Of a stretch of 64,000 nucleotides of DNA, positions 43,321 through 52,440 are shown one piece after another; the first letter of the stretch is position 1; the number at the start of each line of letters is the position of its first letter. The DNA is from Alloscardovia sp963543015 (GTDB taxonomy: Bacteria > Actinomycetota > Actinomycetes > Actinomycetales > Bifidobacteriaceae). Under the pieces are notes generated by a model. It was not told where the DNA came from. It saw only the letters and a list, made by a program, of their open reading frames with translations, and searched no databases. A program made the translations under genes and the position numbers. Where the stretch lies: NCBI GenBank assembly GCA_963543015.1, contig CAUTYZ010000001.1:1-64000 (forward strand), given 5' to 3'.

Positions 43321-45830
43321 GCTGGTAATTGTCCCGTTTCCATAAGTGTGATAAATTGTTCCGCATTGATGATCGGCACTCCAACAGCTTCTGCCTTCGT
43401 CAGCTTCGATGCCCCAGGCTCATGCCCCGTCACAAGATACGATGTCTTCTTACTTGGCGACCCCGAAGCCTTGCCCCCGTGAGCTGTGATGGCAGCCTGA
43501 ATTCCGTCACGCGTGTATCCGTCCACAGACCCTGTAACGACGATGGTCAATCCTGCCAAAGTTTGCTCAAACTGTTCAGTCTGCTCAGCTACACGCATAC
43601 CAATTCCAGCATCCATCCACGCTTGCATGATGCGCCCACGCCAGTCGGCAGTGTTTCCCATATGAGATGTCCATGAATACACAGAATCCGCGAGTGCTTC
43701 ACCAATACCATCAATTTCTAGCAGCTCTTCTTTCGACACTCCAGACAAGGATGGCAATGATGGATAGCGATCCGCAAGCGCGCGAGCATTTGGCGCTCCA
43801 ATGTGTCGAATCGACAACGCTACAAGCACTCGCCACATCTCCATATCAGGAGCATGGCTAATTTGCTCAAGCATCGCAAGAGTGTTCTTGGAAGGCTCAG
43901 GATCTGCCCCAGACTTTGGCGCATTATAGAATGCTGGGACTTGATGCCATAAGCCAGATCCGCCTACCTTCTTGCGCTTCGTTTTACGCTTTCCTGTATC
44001 AGGATCGACGTACCGCGTAATTTGAACGAGAGGAATTTCTCGCCACACACGCACATCACGCAATTTTTCGACGTTTAACATCACCATATCTGCGAGAGAC
44101 TGAACAACTGGAGTTTGCGGCTCAGGCAAGCGCAAGCCCTCTTCAGGAGTATAGTTTTCTGGCTCTTGTCCGTCGATTACTTCTACGGAGCTCAGATGTG
44201 GAGCATACAAGTCAACAGAGCTTGGACGATCAAGCTCTGGATTTGCCAGAGCAGAGGCGACCTGATCGCCAAGGAAGTCAATATCGAATGCTTTGCGAGA
44301 TCCGAAAGTGATAATGCGCTCAGTCAGCTGAGCTGGGCAGGACTCCGAATTTGGGCATCGGATATCTTTATCGCCCTCTTTTTCTGGAGCAATAGGAGTG
44401 CCACAGCTTGGGCATACATCTGGCATCACGAAATCGCGAAGCTTATCTTCCCTGCCCTCTCGCGCAGAGAGAACTGGTCCGACAATTTCCGGGATAATAT
44501 CGCCCGCTTTACGCACGACAACGATATCGCCAATTTTGACGCCCTTGAACTCCACTTCTGATGGATTATGCAAAGTCGCGCGCGAGACTGTCGATCCTGC
44601 CACATGAACAGGCTTGAGCTGTGCAACTGGTGTGACACGACCAGTACGACCCACCTGAACTGTGATATCGAGAAGTTCGGTATTTACTTCTTCAGGAGGA
44701 TATTTGTAGGCAATTGCCCAGCGAGGAGCACGTGACGTCGAACCTAATTGCGCCTGTAAACTGCGCTCATTGACTTTCACCACGATACCGTCCAACGCAT
44801 GTTCGATGTCGTATCGATGATTGCCGTAATAGTCAATCATGTCGGTAATTTCTGCAAAAGAATTGACGATATGAGTATGAGGAGATACAGGAATTCCCCA
44901 AATCTTATACCACTGGTATGCATCGGACTGACGTTCAATTCCGTCTGTACGAGTCGATTGCTCAGACCATTCTAAGCGCCCCAAACCATGCGCGTAGAAT
45001 GACAATTTACGTTGAGCGGTAATGCGCGAATCCTTTTGACGCAAGGAACCCGCAGCAGCGTTACGAGGGTTTGCAAAAAGTGCTCGACCTTGACGCTCAT
45101 TCTCACGATTGAGCTCTTCAAAATCGTCGAAACGCATAAAAACTTCGCCGCGAATTTCCACTAATTCAGGGATCTCATCTGCTGAGCCTGACAAATTTTG
45201 CGGAATGGATGCAATGGTGCGTACATTAGCAGTAATATCCTCACCAATCACGCCGTCACCACGAGTCAGACCTTGCTCAAGGACACCGTTGCGATAGATA
45301 AGATTAAGCGCAAGACCGTCAATCTTGACTTCGCTGGTCATCGCCAGAGGTTCGTGCTCTCCTACTGCCAATTGTCGGCGAACACCCGCATACCAATTTT
45401 CCAGTTCCGAAATGCTAAAAACATCATCCAAACTGTACATTTGAGAAGGGTGATTTACTGATGAAAAATCTTGCGAGAAATTTCCACCCACACGATGAGT
45501 CGGGCTCTGCTCATTATCTAATGTCGGAAAAGCTGCCTCGAGGCGCTTCAAAAATTCCATACGCGCATCGTATGCTGCATCCGAAGCTGCTGGAGCATCG
45601 TTGACATAATACGCCACTTGATCAGATTCAATCCATGCAGCCACTTGTGCCCACACGCGAGCAGCCGTCTCAGTATCCAGCTCAGAAATATCTGAGTTTG
45701 CTAAAGACAGCGCGCTTTCGTCGGAATACTCAAGAGTATTCCACCACTGAGCAGGCTTGTCTGCACTATGAACAGCAGACTCCTCGGTAAAATTATCTCC
45801 GAAATCAAAAGCATCTTGAATATCAGGCAT
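43317..45830 (-). CDS. ligA: NAD-dependent DNA ligase
   Basis: 837 residues, about 165 more than the usual LigA. Ia domain, adenylation domain with active-site Lys169 in SEVKIDGLALN, OB fold, four-cysteine zinc site (CPSCGTPIAP...CPNSESCPAQ), helix-hairpin-helix repeats and a C-terminal BRCT domain (about 760-837, GLTIVVTGSVDGYTRDGIQ). Extra length comes from an acidic N-terminal ~35 residues and from roughly 100 residues inserted after the zinc site, including the basic DPDTGKRKTKRKKVGGSG. The ATG lies inside the last codons of the upstream TPR gene (8-bp overlap). Confidence 0.95.
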   Translation of the reverse strand: MPDIQDAFDFGDNFTEESAVHSADKPAQWWNTLEYSDESALSLANSDISELDTETAARVWAQVAAWIESDQVAYYVNDAPAASDAAYDARMEFLKRLEAAFPTLDNEQSPTHRVGGNFSQDFSSVNHPSQMYSLDDVFSISELENWYAGVRRQLAVGEHEPLAMTSEVKIDGLALNLIYRNGVLEQGLTRGDGVIGEDITANVRTIASIPQNLSGSADEIPELVEIRGEVFMRFDDFEELNRENERQGRALFANPRNAAAGSLRQKDSRITAQRKLSFYAHGLGRLEWSEQSTRTDGIERQSDAYQWYKIWGIPVSPHTHIVNSFAEITDMIDYYGNHRYDIEHALDGIVVKVNERSLQAQLGSTSRAPRWAIAYKYPPEEVNTELLDITVQVGRTGRVTPVAQLKPVHVAGSTVSRATLHNPSEVEFKGVKIGDIVVVRKAGDIIPEIVGPVLSAREGREDKLRDFVMPDVCPSCGTPIAPEKEGDKDIRCPNSESCPAQLTERIITFGSRKAFDIDFLGDQVASALANPELDRPSSVDLYAPHLSSVEVIDGQEPENYTPEEGLRLPEPQTPVVQSLADMVMLNVEKLRDVRVWREIPLVQITRYVDPDTGKRKTKRKKVGGSGLWHQVPAFYNAPKSGADPEPSKNTLAMLEQISHAPDMEMWRVLVALSIRHIGAPNARALADRYPSLPSLSGVSKEELLEIDGIGEALADSVYSWTSHMGNTADWRGRIMQAWMDAGIGMRVAEQTEQFEQTLAGLTIVVTGSVDGYTRDGIQAAITAHGGKASGSPSKKTSYLVTGHEPGASKLTKAEAVGVPIINAEQFITLMETGQLPA

Positions 45831-48800
45831 TGAGCGACCTTAAGAATTGAGATTGAACGATATACAAAGCATCATTATCTTCCTCATCCATGTGAGACAC
45901 AGCTGAGGTGATATTCGTCGCCGCGATAGCAAGAGCACGTGCTGCGACGAAGAGATTATTATCGACCGCAATTTTTGCACTCGGAGCCATCAATTGCACA
46001 GCATCCGTAAACGGCCACAAATCAATGTCGTTATACATGAGCGCATCAGCTGCCTCATCTGGATTGTGAGGAAGTGCGATATCTTGAGACTGTGCACGCG
46101 TGCTCAAATCCTCGTACTCTTCGCGAGCATGAGGAACCACATTCTCAGAGATATGAATGCTCATAATGTAGCATGCAGCTGCCGTGACAAATTCATCCTG
46201 CATCCATGCTGCATAAGCCATGCGATAGTAGGCATATGCAGCATCATTCTTATCGAGGGCGACCAAAAGCGCGTTATGAGCAGCCGCGAAGGACGATTGC
46301 CAATCCTCATCCTCAGCAAGCATAACGGACAATCGCAAATGCGGATACGCGTAGACAGGTGCATATGACACCGCTAAATTCACATGCTTGAGAGCCTTAT
46401 CACGCTGGCCAAGCTGCGTGTAGACCTCGACGAGTTCCAAATGAGATCGGAACAAATTATCAGGAATCAGCACGAGCTTTTCCTGCTCCGTCGCATGAAG
46501 TCGGTTATACACCACACGCTCTGGGTAGGAATTGAAATATACAGAAACGCGATCAACCGTTTTGAACTGCGCATCCACAGTATCGAGATACTCATCCATA
46601 AAGGTCAACGCCTCATCTGGCCGACCAGACATGAAAATATCGCGAGATTTATCGCGTGCATCATCGATATCGTTAGACAACGTAAAACGATTTCTGTCAA
46701 TTGGCGTTTCATCGATTACGCTACGCAGATACGAATCCTTATACCCGTTCAGCTCTGGATCGTTGAGTTCATCAATATATTCGGAAATTTTCTGCGCTCG
46801 TTCAGGAATCGTCCACTCATCTTTCTGCGCAAAATCAGCAATATCTTCCTGAGCTCGTTCGAGAACATCCGAGCGCTGGATAGACAAGTCTTGAGCAGTC
46901 TTTCCACCCAGAATTTCCGCAGCTTCAGGTGTCAAAACAGTGCGCGAAATTTCAGGCTCGTCTTGAGATCCTTCAGGAGAGAAGTACGAATCGCGAATAT
47001 CGATAGACGTTTCGACTGGCTTCAAAACTCCCGTGAAATCTGTGTCGAGCACGCAGTAATCGAAGGAACGATAAAACTCATATGGGTTCGTCAGACCTTG
47101 TGCCTGAAGCAATTCCATAAATCGCTTACGCTCAAACACCACAGCAGCCACGGTATTATTCAGCGCTGTACGACGGATAAGCTCCAATGGGTCAGTACCA
47201 GGACCGGACACAATGCTCAAAGGCGATGGTGAACCACTGGAAGAATTCGCAGAATTCGACGATTCGTTACTCGTAACCGCATTAAATAATTCATTCACTT
47301 CTGCATCGGTTGGCTCAGAATTATACGCACGGAAAGCGTTAATCTGATCTTGTGTAAAGTTGGCAGACTGCATGATGTCCATAAACGCGTCATTATCATG
47401 GCGGTCAGAAGTAGACGATGCCTCAGAAGAAGAATTATCGCTCTCTCCTGCCCCACTGCCTACGCTATGATCTGAGGTGCTATCCGTTCGATCGCTTCTG
47501 TCAGTTCGATCGCTTCTGTCCGTGCGCTCTGTCCTATCGGCACGATCGCTTCTCTCTGCACGATCTCGCGTACGATCCTTTGCAGGAGCTGCAGCCGATG
47601 CGGATGGATTGTCCATTCCCATCTTTTCCAACGCACGCATAAGCAACGCATACATGGTCGGATCGCGATCTTCAAGATCTTGCGAACTATCCAAACTATC
47701 AATGCGCACAGCAACCTTATCGATATTATCGCTCGCACCAAAAGCCAGAGCAGCGAGAATAATTCCCACTCGAAGATTGTACCGAGAGCTCATTGCTTGG
47801 CGTTCAGTTTCAGGCACATCCACCCAGGTCATATGCTGCGCGTCAAAGCGACAAAGAGGCATGCTTGTGGATGCCATACTCGTAAAGTCAATAACAGCCG
47901 AACGCGTTTTTTCTACGTCCGCACGGAAATCGATATCGCTTCGAATAGGCAATCGCAAATACGAAATCAGTTTTGCCATAGCCTGACGATACACCCACTG
48001 ACTGCTATGAGCCCCGTGATTTCGCACCGTCTGAGGATCTGATGCGTAAGGATTATTATTCATCGCAATGGAATACGCAGTTTCACGAGCAGCTTTCACC
48101 ATCGGATACACCGCATTAATGCGATCAATATTATCGAGACGCCATTCTTCGCGCTGTGGCAGTTGCTGCTGTGTTTGGGCGTAGAACTGACCAAGCCACT
48201 GCGACGTAAACGACGATTCAGGAGCTACAGTACTGTCATCATCACGCGTATACCGCAGCATGGGTTGCGCATCCGGGTCATGAACACCATTCGTATCCAA
48301 AGTACTGAATGCATCAAATGCAGGATTTTCAAGTAATTCTTCGCTCAAACGCGCCACGTATGGAAGAGTGACGGTATCTTCCGTCGGCATGAAATTGTAG
48401 TGATAATTATTTTCAATCACGCTGCTCAAAGAGCTAAAACGATTCAGATTCGACTCGATACGCAAGGTTTTCAATGCAGCATCAAAATCCACACCATCCC
48501 TGGAGTGGAGATAATACAAGTGCGATTTTGGATTTGTCATCAATTCCAAATTTTCCTGCGCATGCTTTGCTTCCAGACGTGGAATACGTTCAAAAGCGCC
48601 GGATTCCTTCATCGTATGCGAGAAGTATTCTTCCAAAGCCGAAACGCGCAAATGAGCTGCACGTACTGCATCAATATCCTCTTGACTCAAACGAATCGCG
48701 CTCAGTGGAGCTTGATGACGCAAACGTCGATAAATATGCGATGTGCCAAAACCGATAACACGTGGAGTATCCAGTGCAAGAGTTGGCTGCACGTAAATCA

Positions 48801-49368
48801 TGAAGTATGCGATAGCCATAGCATGTGGCAGCGAAAGATCCGCAGTTTCTCGAGGAGATAAGGATGGAGAACGCAACTGCTCAAACGTGTACCGCTTGCC
48901 AAATTTAAGGAATGATGCCATCCAACGCCACGTGCCATTTTCCGCACGCACGACCACAGCGCCATGCTTAACGGTGAGACTAGTGGATGTCGTTGGCATA
49001 ATTGGCTGGTGGTTAAAGTGATACTGGCGAACTTTTCCTTCGCCTTCCACCGCGACAATTACACGTGGATTTTTATCCTCGATACTGTCTGTGATACGTT
49101 GAATTTCGTAGATATGCCCGTCGGTATCCGTCTTTGCGATAGGTACAAAATGCCCGCCCTTAGGAGTCGAGAAAATACCGAGCGCATACTGTGTAGGCGG
49201 CATGACCACTGGATCGTGCAACCATCCGACATAAAAATGCTGCCCATTGACCGTCATCATTTTGACGATACGACGACTCATATAGACTCTGCATACATAG
49301 TCCTGCTCGACCCATGGGAATATTTTCGAAACAGTCGATAAAAGTGATACAGAATCTTTCTTAGGCAT
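45823..49368 (-). CDS. Very large TPR-containing protein of unknown function, coupled to ligA
   Basis: About 1181 residues, soluble, family not recognised. About 1-170 is beta-rich (GQHFYVGWLHDP, GHFVPIAKTDTDGHIYEI). About 170-580 is mostly helical. About 600-660 is low complexity with SDR/TDR units repeated (DRAERSDRADRTERTDRSD), then a Ser/Asn-rich stretch to about 735. About 735-1181 is helical, with TPR-like pairs near 1000-1090 (LELVEVYTQLGQRDKALKHVNLA, AAYAYYRMAYAAWMQDEFVTAAACY). I chose the ATG at 49368 because a GACAAT box ends 7 nt before it; one at 49398 is also in frame. Overlap with ligA suggests coupled translation. A scaffold role is a guess. Confidence 0.85.
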   Translation of the reverse strand: MPKKDSVSLLSTVSKIFPWVEQDYVCRVYMSRRIVKMMTVNGQHFYVGWLHDPVVMPPTQYALGIFSTPKGGHFVPIAKTDTDGHIYEIQRITDSIEDKNPRVIVAVEGEGKVRQYHFNHQPIMPTTSTSLTVKHGAVVVRAENGTWRWMASFLKFGKRYTFEQLRSPSLSPRETADLSLPHAMAIAYFMIYVQPTLALDTPRVIGFGTSHIYRRLRHQAPLSAIRLSQEDIDAVRAAHLRVSALEEYFSHTMKESGAFERIPRLEAKHAQENLELMTNPKSHLYYLHSRDGVDFDAALKTLRIESNLNRFSSLSSVIENNYHYNFMPTEDTVTLPYVARLSEELLENPAFDAFSTLDTNGVHDPDAQPMLRYTRDDDSTVAPESSFTSQWLGQFYAQTQQQLPQREEWRLDNIDRINAVYPMVKAARETAYSIAMNNNPYASDPQTVRNHGAHSSQWVYRQAMAKLISYLRLPIRSDIDFRADVEKTRSAVIDFTSMASTSMPLCRFDAQHMTWVDVPETERQAMSSRYNLRVGIILAALAFGASDNIDKVAVRIDSLDSSQDLEDRDPTMYALLMRALEKMGMDNPSASAAAPAKDRTRDRAERSDRADRTERTDRSDRTDRSDRTDSTSDHSVGSGAGESDNSSSEASSTSDRHDNDAFMDIMQSANFTQDQINAFRAYNSEPTDAEVNELFNAVTSNESSNSANSSSGSPSPLSIVSGPGTDPLELIRRTALNNTVAAVVFERKRFMELLQAQGLTNPYEFYRSFDYCVLDTDFTGVLKPVETSIDIRDSYFSPEGSQDEPEISRTVLTPEAAEILGGKTAQDLSIQRSDVLERAQEDIADFAQKDEWTIPERAQKISEYIDELNDPELNGYKDSYLRSVIDETPIDRNRFTLSNDIDDARDKSRDIFMSGRPDEALTFMDEYLDTVDAQFKTVDRVSVYFNSYPERVVYNRLHATEQEKLVLIPDNLFRSHLELVEVYTQLGQRDKALKHVNLAVSYAPVYAYPHLRLSVMLAEDEDWQSSFAAAHNALLVALDKNDAAYAYYRMAYAAWMQDEFVTAAACYIMSIHISENVVPHAREEYEDLSTRAQSQDIALPHNPDEAADALMYNDIDLWPFTDAVQLMAPSAKIAVDNNLFVAARALAIAATNITSAVSHMDEEDNDALYIVQSQFLRSLNA

Positions 49369-49375
49369 GAACACA

Positions 49376-49381
49376 ATTGTC
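49376..49381 (-). promoter_or_regulatory. Putative -10 box of the TPR-ligA-mrp operon
   Basis: GACAAT on the minus strand ends 7 nt before the ATG at 49368; no Shine-Dalgarno. Divergent box on the plus strand at 49418-49423. Confidence 0.35.
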
Positions 49382-49417
49382 CCAAATCGACATGACATGA
49401 TTGGGTACTCATGCTAA

Positions 49418-49423
49418 TAGAAT
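49418..49423 (+). promoter_or_regulatory. Putative -10 box of the GT-C-like gene
   Basis: TAGAAT ends 7 nt before the ATG at 49431; no Shine-Dalgarno, no clear -35. Confidence 0.35.
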
Positions 49424-49430
49424 AACGCCC

Positions 49431-51857
49431 ATGGGAAACGCTCACGAAACACCGCACGACAAGCCTCACAGCAATGCGACGCGTCCCCATTTTCTGAATC
49501 GTAGTGGTATCTGCGAAACTGTCTCGCGCCTTTGTGCACACCCAGCAACTCTGCTTCGCCTCGTATGCGCGCTTCTTGTCATCATGACGTTGGAAATCGT
49601 TGTATTTAATATGGGCACGTGGCTTTCTCCGTCGTCCGATAGCGCAATTACCTGCGATATTACTGATGCATCGCATGCCTCAGGAACGGACGCATGCCAA
49701 TACACACTGCAGAATGTGTCATACACGTCTGCGAGCACGTCATCCCATTCGGATTCTGCATCCGACAGCACCCCTGGCAGCACTGGTGTCCGCGAAAATG
49801 GTGTCCGCGTAACCGGTGTCACTGTCACTGGTATCGATGCCAAGCTCACCATTTCTCTTCCGCGTGGCACACGTATTACGACTATTCAATTTTCTCCTAG
49901 TAGTGCTTCTTCCACGTCATACTTCACACCCGTAACCGTTGATGCGCAGCAAGTAACGTTGCGAAGCGACCGTCCAACTTTTGCATTCTTATCCTCTGAG
50001 GTTACTGACACCATCGCACGAGAAGGAAAACTTACTCTCGCTTTCCCGAACACACCTCAAGCATCTGTCTCCAGCAATTCCACTGCACAAACTGACTCGA
50101 CACAAGCCGACTCGGCACAAGCTGACTCTGAGCAAACAAGCTCAGCGCAGGCTACCACATCTACTCAGACTACTGATTCGACTCAAGCTGCTGATTCGGC
50201 ACAGTCCGCTTCCCCATACACCGTCTCTCTCCAATCCATTACGCTCAACGCCCGCAAGCCTTTCTATATCAGCATCGTACGCGTCCTCGCTATGCTCCTT
50301 ATCCTCTGTTTCCTGTGGGGATTGCGACCTCGATCACGACTGTATACGATCGAACTTGACACACATAGCCGTGCTCAGCAATGCGCTTTCTGGCTATGCA
50401 TCGTCCTTCCTCTGAGTATCCTCGCTCTCGTCAATATCAATGCGGCTGGCATTTTCGTTGGCGATGACACGTGGGCTCAGTCAGGAAATTACGTCTATTC
50501 GTATCATCACTATATTTTGGCGTCGCAAGGAATCCTTGAGGGACATCCATGGGTCAATTTGCCTGTAGACCCTGCCTTTGATGCGTTGAGCAATCCATTT
50601 GACCCACAAGCGCGCAACGCACTGCTCAGTAATGGGTCCCAAATTTTCTGGGATTACGCGTTTTACAATCATCATTGGTACTCCTATTTTGGAGTTCTTC
50701 CAAGTCTGCTGATTTATATCCCATTCCATGCGTTGACCGGACAATGGCCATCCATTTTTACTGTTATCATTCCTTTGCTTGCCCTGTCCATCATTATGAT
50801 GATGGCTACGGTTATTCGTTTTATTCACCGTTACTTCCCTCGTGCCAGTGTCGGTCACACTATACCTGCACTGATAACAGTTTTCATCGGAATGAACTTT
50901 ATCCAGCTGCTTCTTGTCACCAATTTGTACGCTATCGCGTTCGTCAGCGCGTTAAGCGTATGCTCTATCGGCATTTTTATCTGGCTGAAAGTAAGTCCTG
51001 AAAATTCTTGGTGGCACAATGCGTGTCGTATGGCTGTGGGTTCGCTGTGCATTGCTCTGAGCAGTGCGTGCCGACCAACGTTTGTCTTTATGGCGATTCT
51101 CGTCGCGCCGATTTTCTTGGAACTTGTGTGGAAGAAGCCTATGCGACGCATTATCGCTTCGACCGCCGTATGCTTGGCATCTGCCGCAGCTGGTTTAACT
51201 CCTGCTTTGTGGTATAACTGGTGGCGCTTTGGCTCTATTTTTGATTTCGGTTCGCGCTACCAAATTACAGTCACCGATATCATGCATCTGCATGCGACTG
51301 GTCAGGCAACTGCTCAAGGAACTCTCTACTATCTTTTCAGACCTTTAGAATTGAGCTCAAATCCGCCTTTTATCGAGTCTCCTGTCATTGTGACGAGCAC
51401 GTGGATTCATCGCGAAACTTTTATCGCAGGATTATTCGTTCTCGTTCCTGTCGTTCTGATCGCACTTCTTCTGAGCCTTACTCCTCCTCTTGCTCGCCGC
51501 TTATCGCAGCGATTCTTGTGGATCTATCCAGTACTGGGAACGATTATCGGCACATTCCTGTGCATTTTTATCACGCGCAGTGGTGGCGTTGCGTGGCGAT
51601 ATGTCGCTGATTTTGCATGGGCATTTACGTGGGCTGCTTTGCCTGCACTTCTTATCATGCTCACCCAGGCACATTCTCGAATGATTCAGTCCAATTCGCT
51701 GCTTGCGCGTTGGGTAACGCGTGCTATCGTGTGGATGACGTTATACGAAATTATCATCCTTGTAGCGACGGCGTTTATCCCCAATCGTTTCGCATCCTTT
51801 GTCGAATACGCACCACAATTATATGCAACTATTTCTGATGCTCTGACGATTCTGTAG
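49431..51857 (+). CDS. Large polytopic membrane protein, GT-C glycosyltransferase-like
   Basis: 808 residues. One membrane segment near 40-60 (LLRLVCALLVIMTLEIVVF), then an extracellular region to about 270 with two cysteines, a Ser/Thr-rich piece and, near 210-265, a low-complexity Ser/Thr/Gln/Ala/Asp run (STQADSAQADSEQ). About ten further membrane segments follow. Acidic pair GDDTW near 346 after the third segment is like the Asp motif of GT-C enzymes using lipid-linked sugars. It probably works on cell-surface polysaccharide, but no partner genes are adjacent. The end overlaps the convergent FUSC gene by 29 bp. Confidence 0.75.
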   Translation: MGNAHETPHDKPHSNATRPHFLNRSGICETVSRLCAHPATLLRLVCALLVIMTLEIVVFNMGTWLSPSSDSAITCDITDASHASGTDACQYTLQNVSYTSASTSSHSDSASDSTPGSTGVRENGVRVTGVTVTGIDAKLTISLPRGTRITTIQFSPSSASSTSYFTPVTVDAQQVTLRSDRPTFAFLSSEVTDTIAREGKLTLAFPNTPQASVSSNSTAQTDSTQADSAQADSEQTSSAQATTSTQTTDSTQAADSAQSASPYTVSLQSITLNARKPFYISIVRVLAMLLILCFLWGLRPRSRLYTIELDTHSRAQQCAFWLCIVLPLSILALVNINAAGIFVGDDTWAQSGNYVYSYHHYILASQGILEGHPWVNLPVDPAFDALSNPFDPQARNALLSNGSQIFWDYAFYNHHWYSYFGVLPSLLIYIPFHALTGQWPSIFTVIIPLLALSIIMMMATVIRFIHRYFPRASVGHTIPALITVFIGMNFIQLLLVTNLYAIAFVSALSVCSIGIFIWLKVSPENSWWHNACRMAVGSLCIALSSACRPTFVFMAILVAPIFLELVWKKPMRRIIASTAVCLASAAAGLTPALWYNWWRFGSIFDFGSRYQITVTDIMHLHATGQATAQGTLYYLFRPLELSSNPPFIESPVIVTSTWIHRETFIAGLFVLVPVVLIALLLSLTPPLARRLSQRFLWIYPVLGTIIGTFLCIFITRSGGVAWRYVADFAWAFTWAALPALLIMLTQAHSRMIQSNSLLARWVTRAIVWMTLYEIIILVATAFIPNRFASFVEYAPQLYATISDALTIL

Positions 51858-52440
51858 AATCGGTTTCTTCCTCGTCCTCGATACCGCGCATACGATTAAT
51901 TGCCATCTGCGTATGCGCCCACACAGTGGTGATGATAATACTTAAAATCACGCCAAGAACCGTTCCAATTAAACGGTAAATTGCATACCGCATACGATCT
52001 TCGCCAAACTGCACGAGCATAACGAGAGCCAGCGAAATCATCGTAATTTTCCATGAAGCAGACGGCAGTTTAAAACCGTAAAACAGTGCACCGATAATGA
52101 TAATTGCCGTAAAAGCAAGAGCGACGAAAACTACAGGATTATTTCCCATATGGTCATCAAGAGCGACGACGAGAAGACCAAAAAGGCCACCAAACATCGT
52201 ACCGATAAGTCGACGCCAACCAGCGCGGCGAGCTTCTTTACGATCAATTTGTGTACACACCACGACTGCTGTCGCCATGGAGGTCGTCATGTAGTGAATA
52301 GAGAAGAGGGAAACGACAGCAACGATTGCGATACCAATTGCAACCTCGATTTCCAGCGTTGTCACACGTGGTTTATCGATATGGTCGGCAACGATATCTA
52401 CAGTTTCTTGCGCGCGGTTTCGGAACTTCTTCAAACTCAT
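51829..52440 (-). CDS. FUSC / aromatic acid exporter-like membrane protein
   Basis: 203 residues with five or six membrane segments between 28 and 180. TQIDRKEARRAGWRRLIGTMFGG (first 20 shown in part) with the conserved Arg-rich turn and a second RYAIYRLIGTVLGV copy resemble the internal repeats of FUSC/DUF939 proteins. Acidic Glu/Ser-rich tail. It probably exports small acids or is a subunit of such a pump. The ATG overlaps the aminotransferase stop by 4 bp. Its end overlaps the GT-C-like gene on the other strand. Confidence 0.8.
   Translation of the reverse strand: MSLKKFRNRAQETVDIVADHIDKPRVTTLEIEVAIGIAIVAVVSLFSIHYMTTSMATAVVVCTQIDRKEARRAGWRRLIGTMFGGLFGLLVVALDDHMGNNPVVFVALAFTAIIIIGALFYGFKLPSASWKITMISLALVMLVQFGEDRMRYAIYRLIGTVLGVILSIIITTVWAHTQMAINRMRGIEDEEETDSTESSEHQK

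Noticed and set aside
47470..47590. Repeats as a CRISPR array
   Set aside because: Short, contiguous units without spacers that stay in the reading frame of the large TPR protein.
49401..49430. TTG start for the GT-C-like gene
   Set aside because: No ribosome-binding site, and the ATG at 49431 has a -10-like box at leaderless distance.
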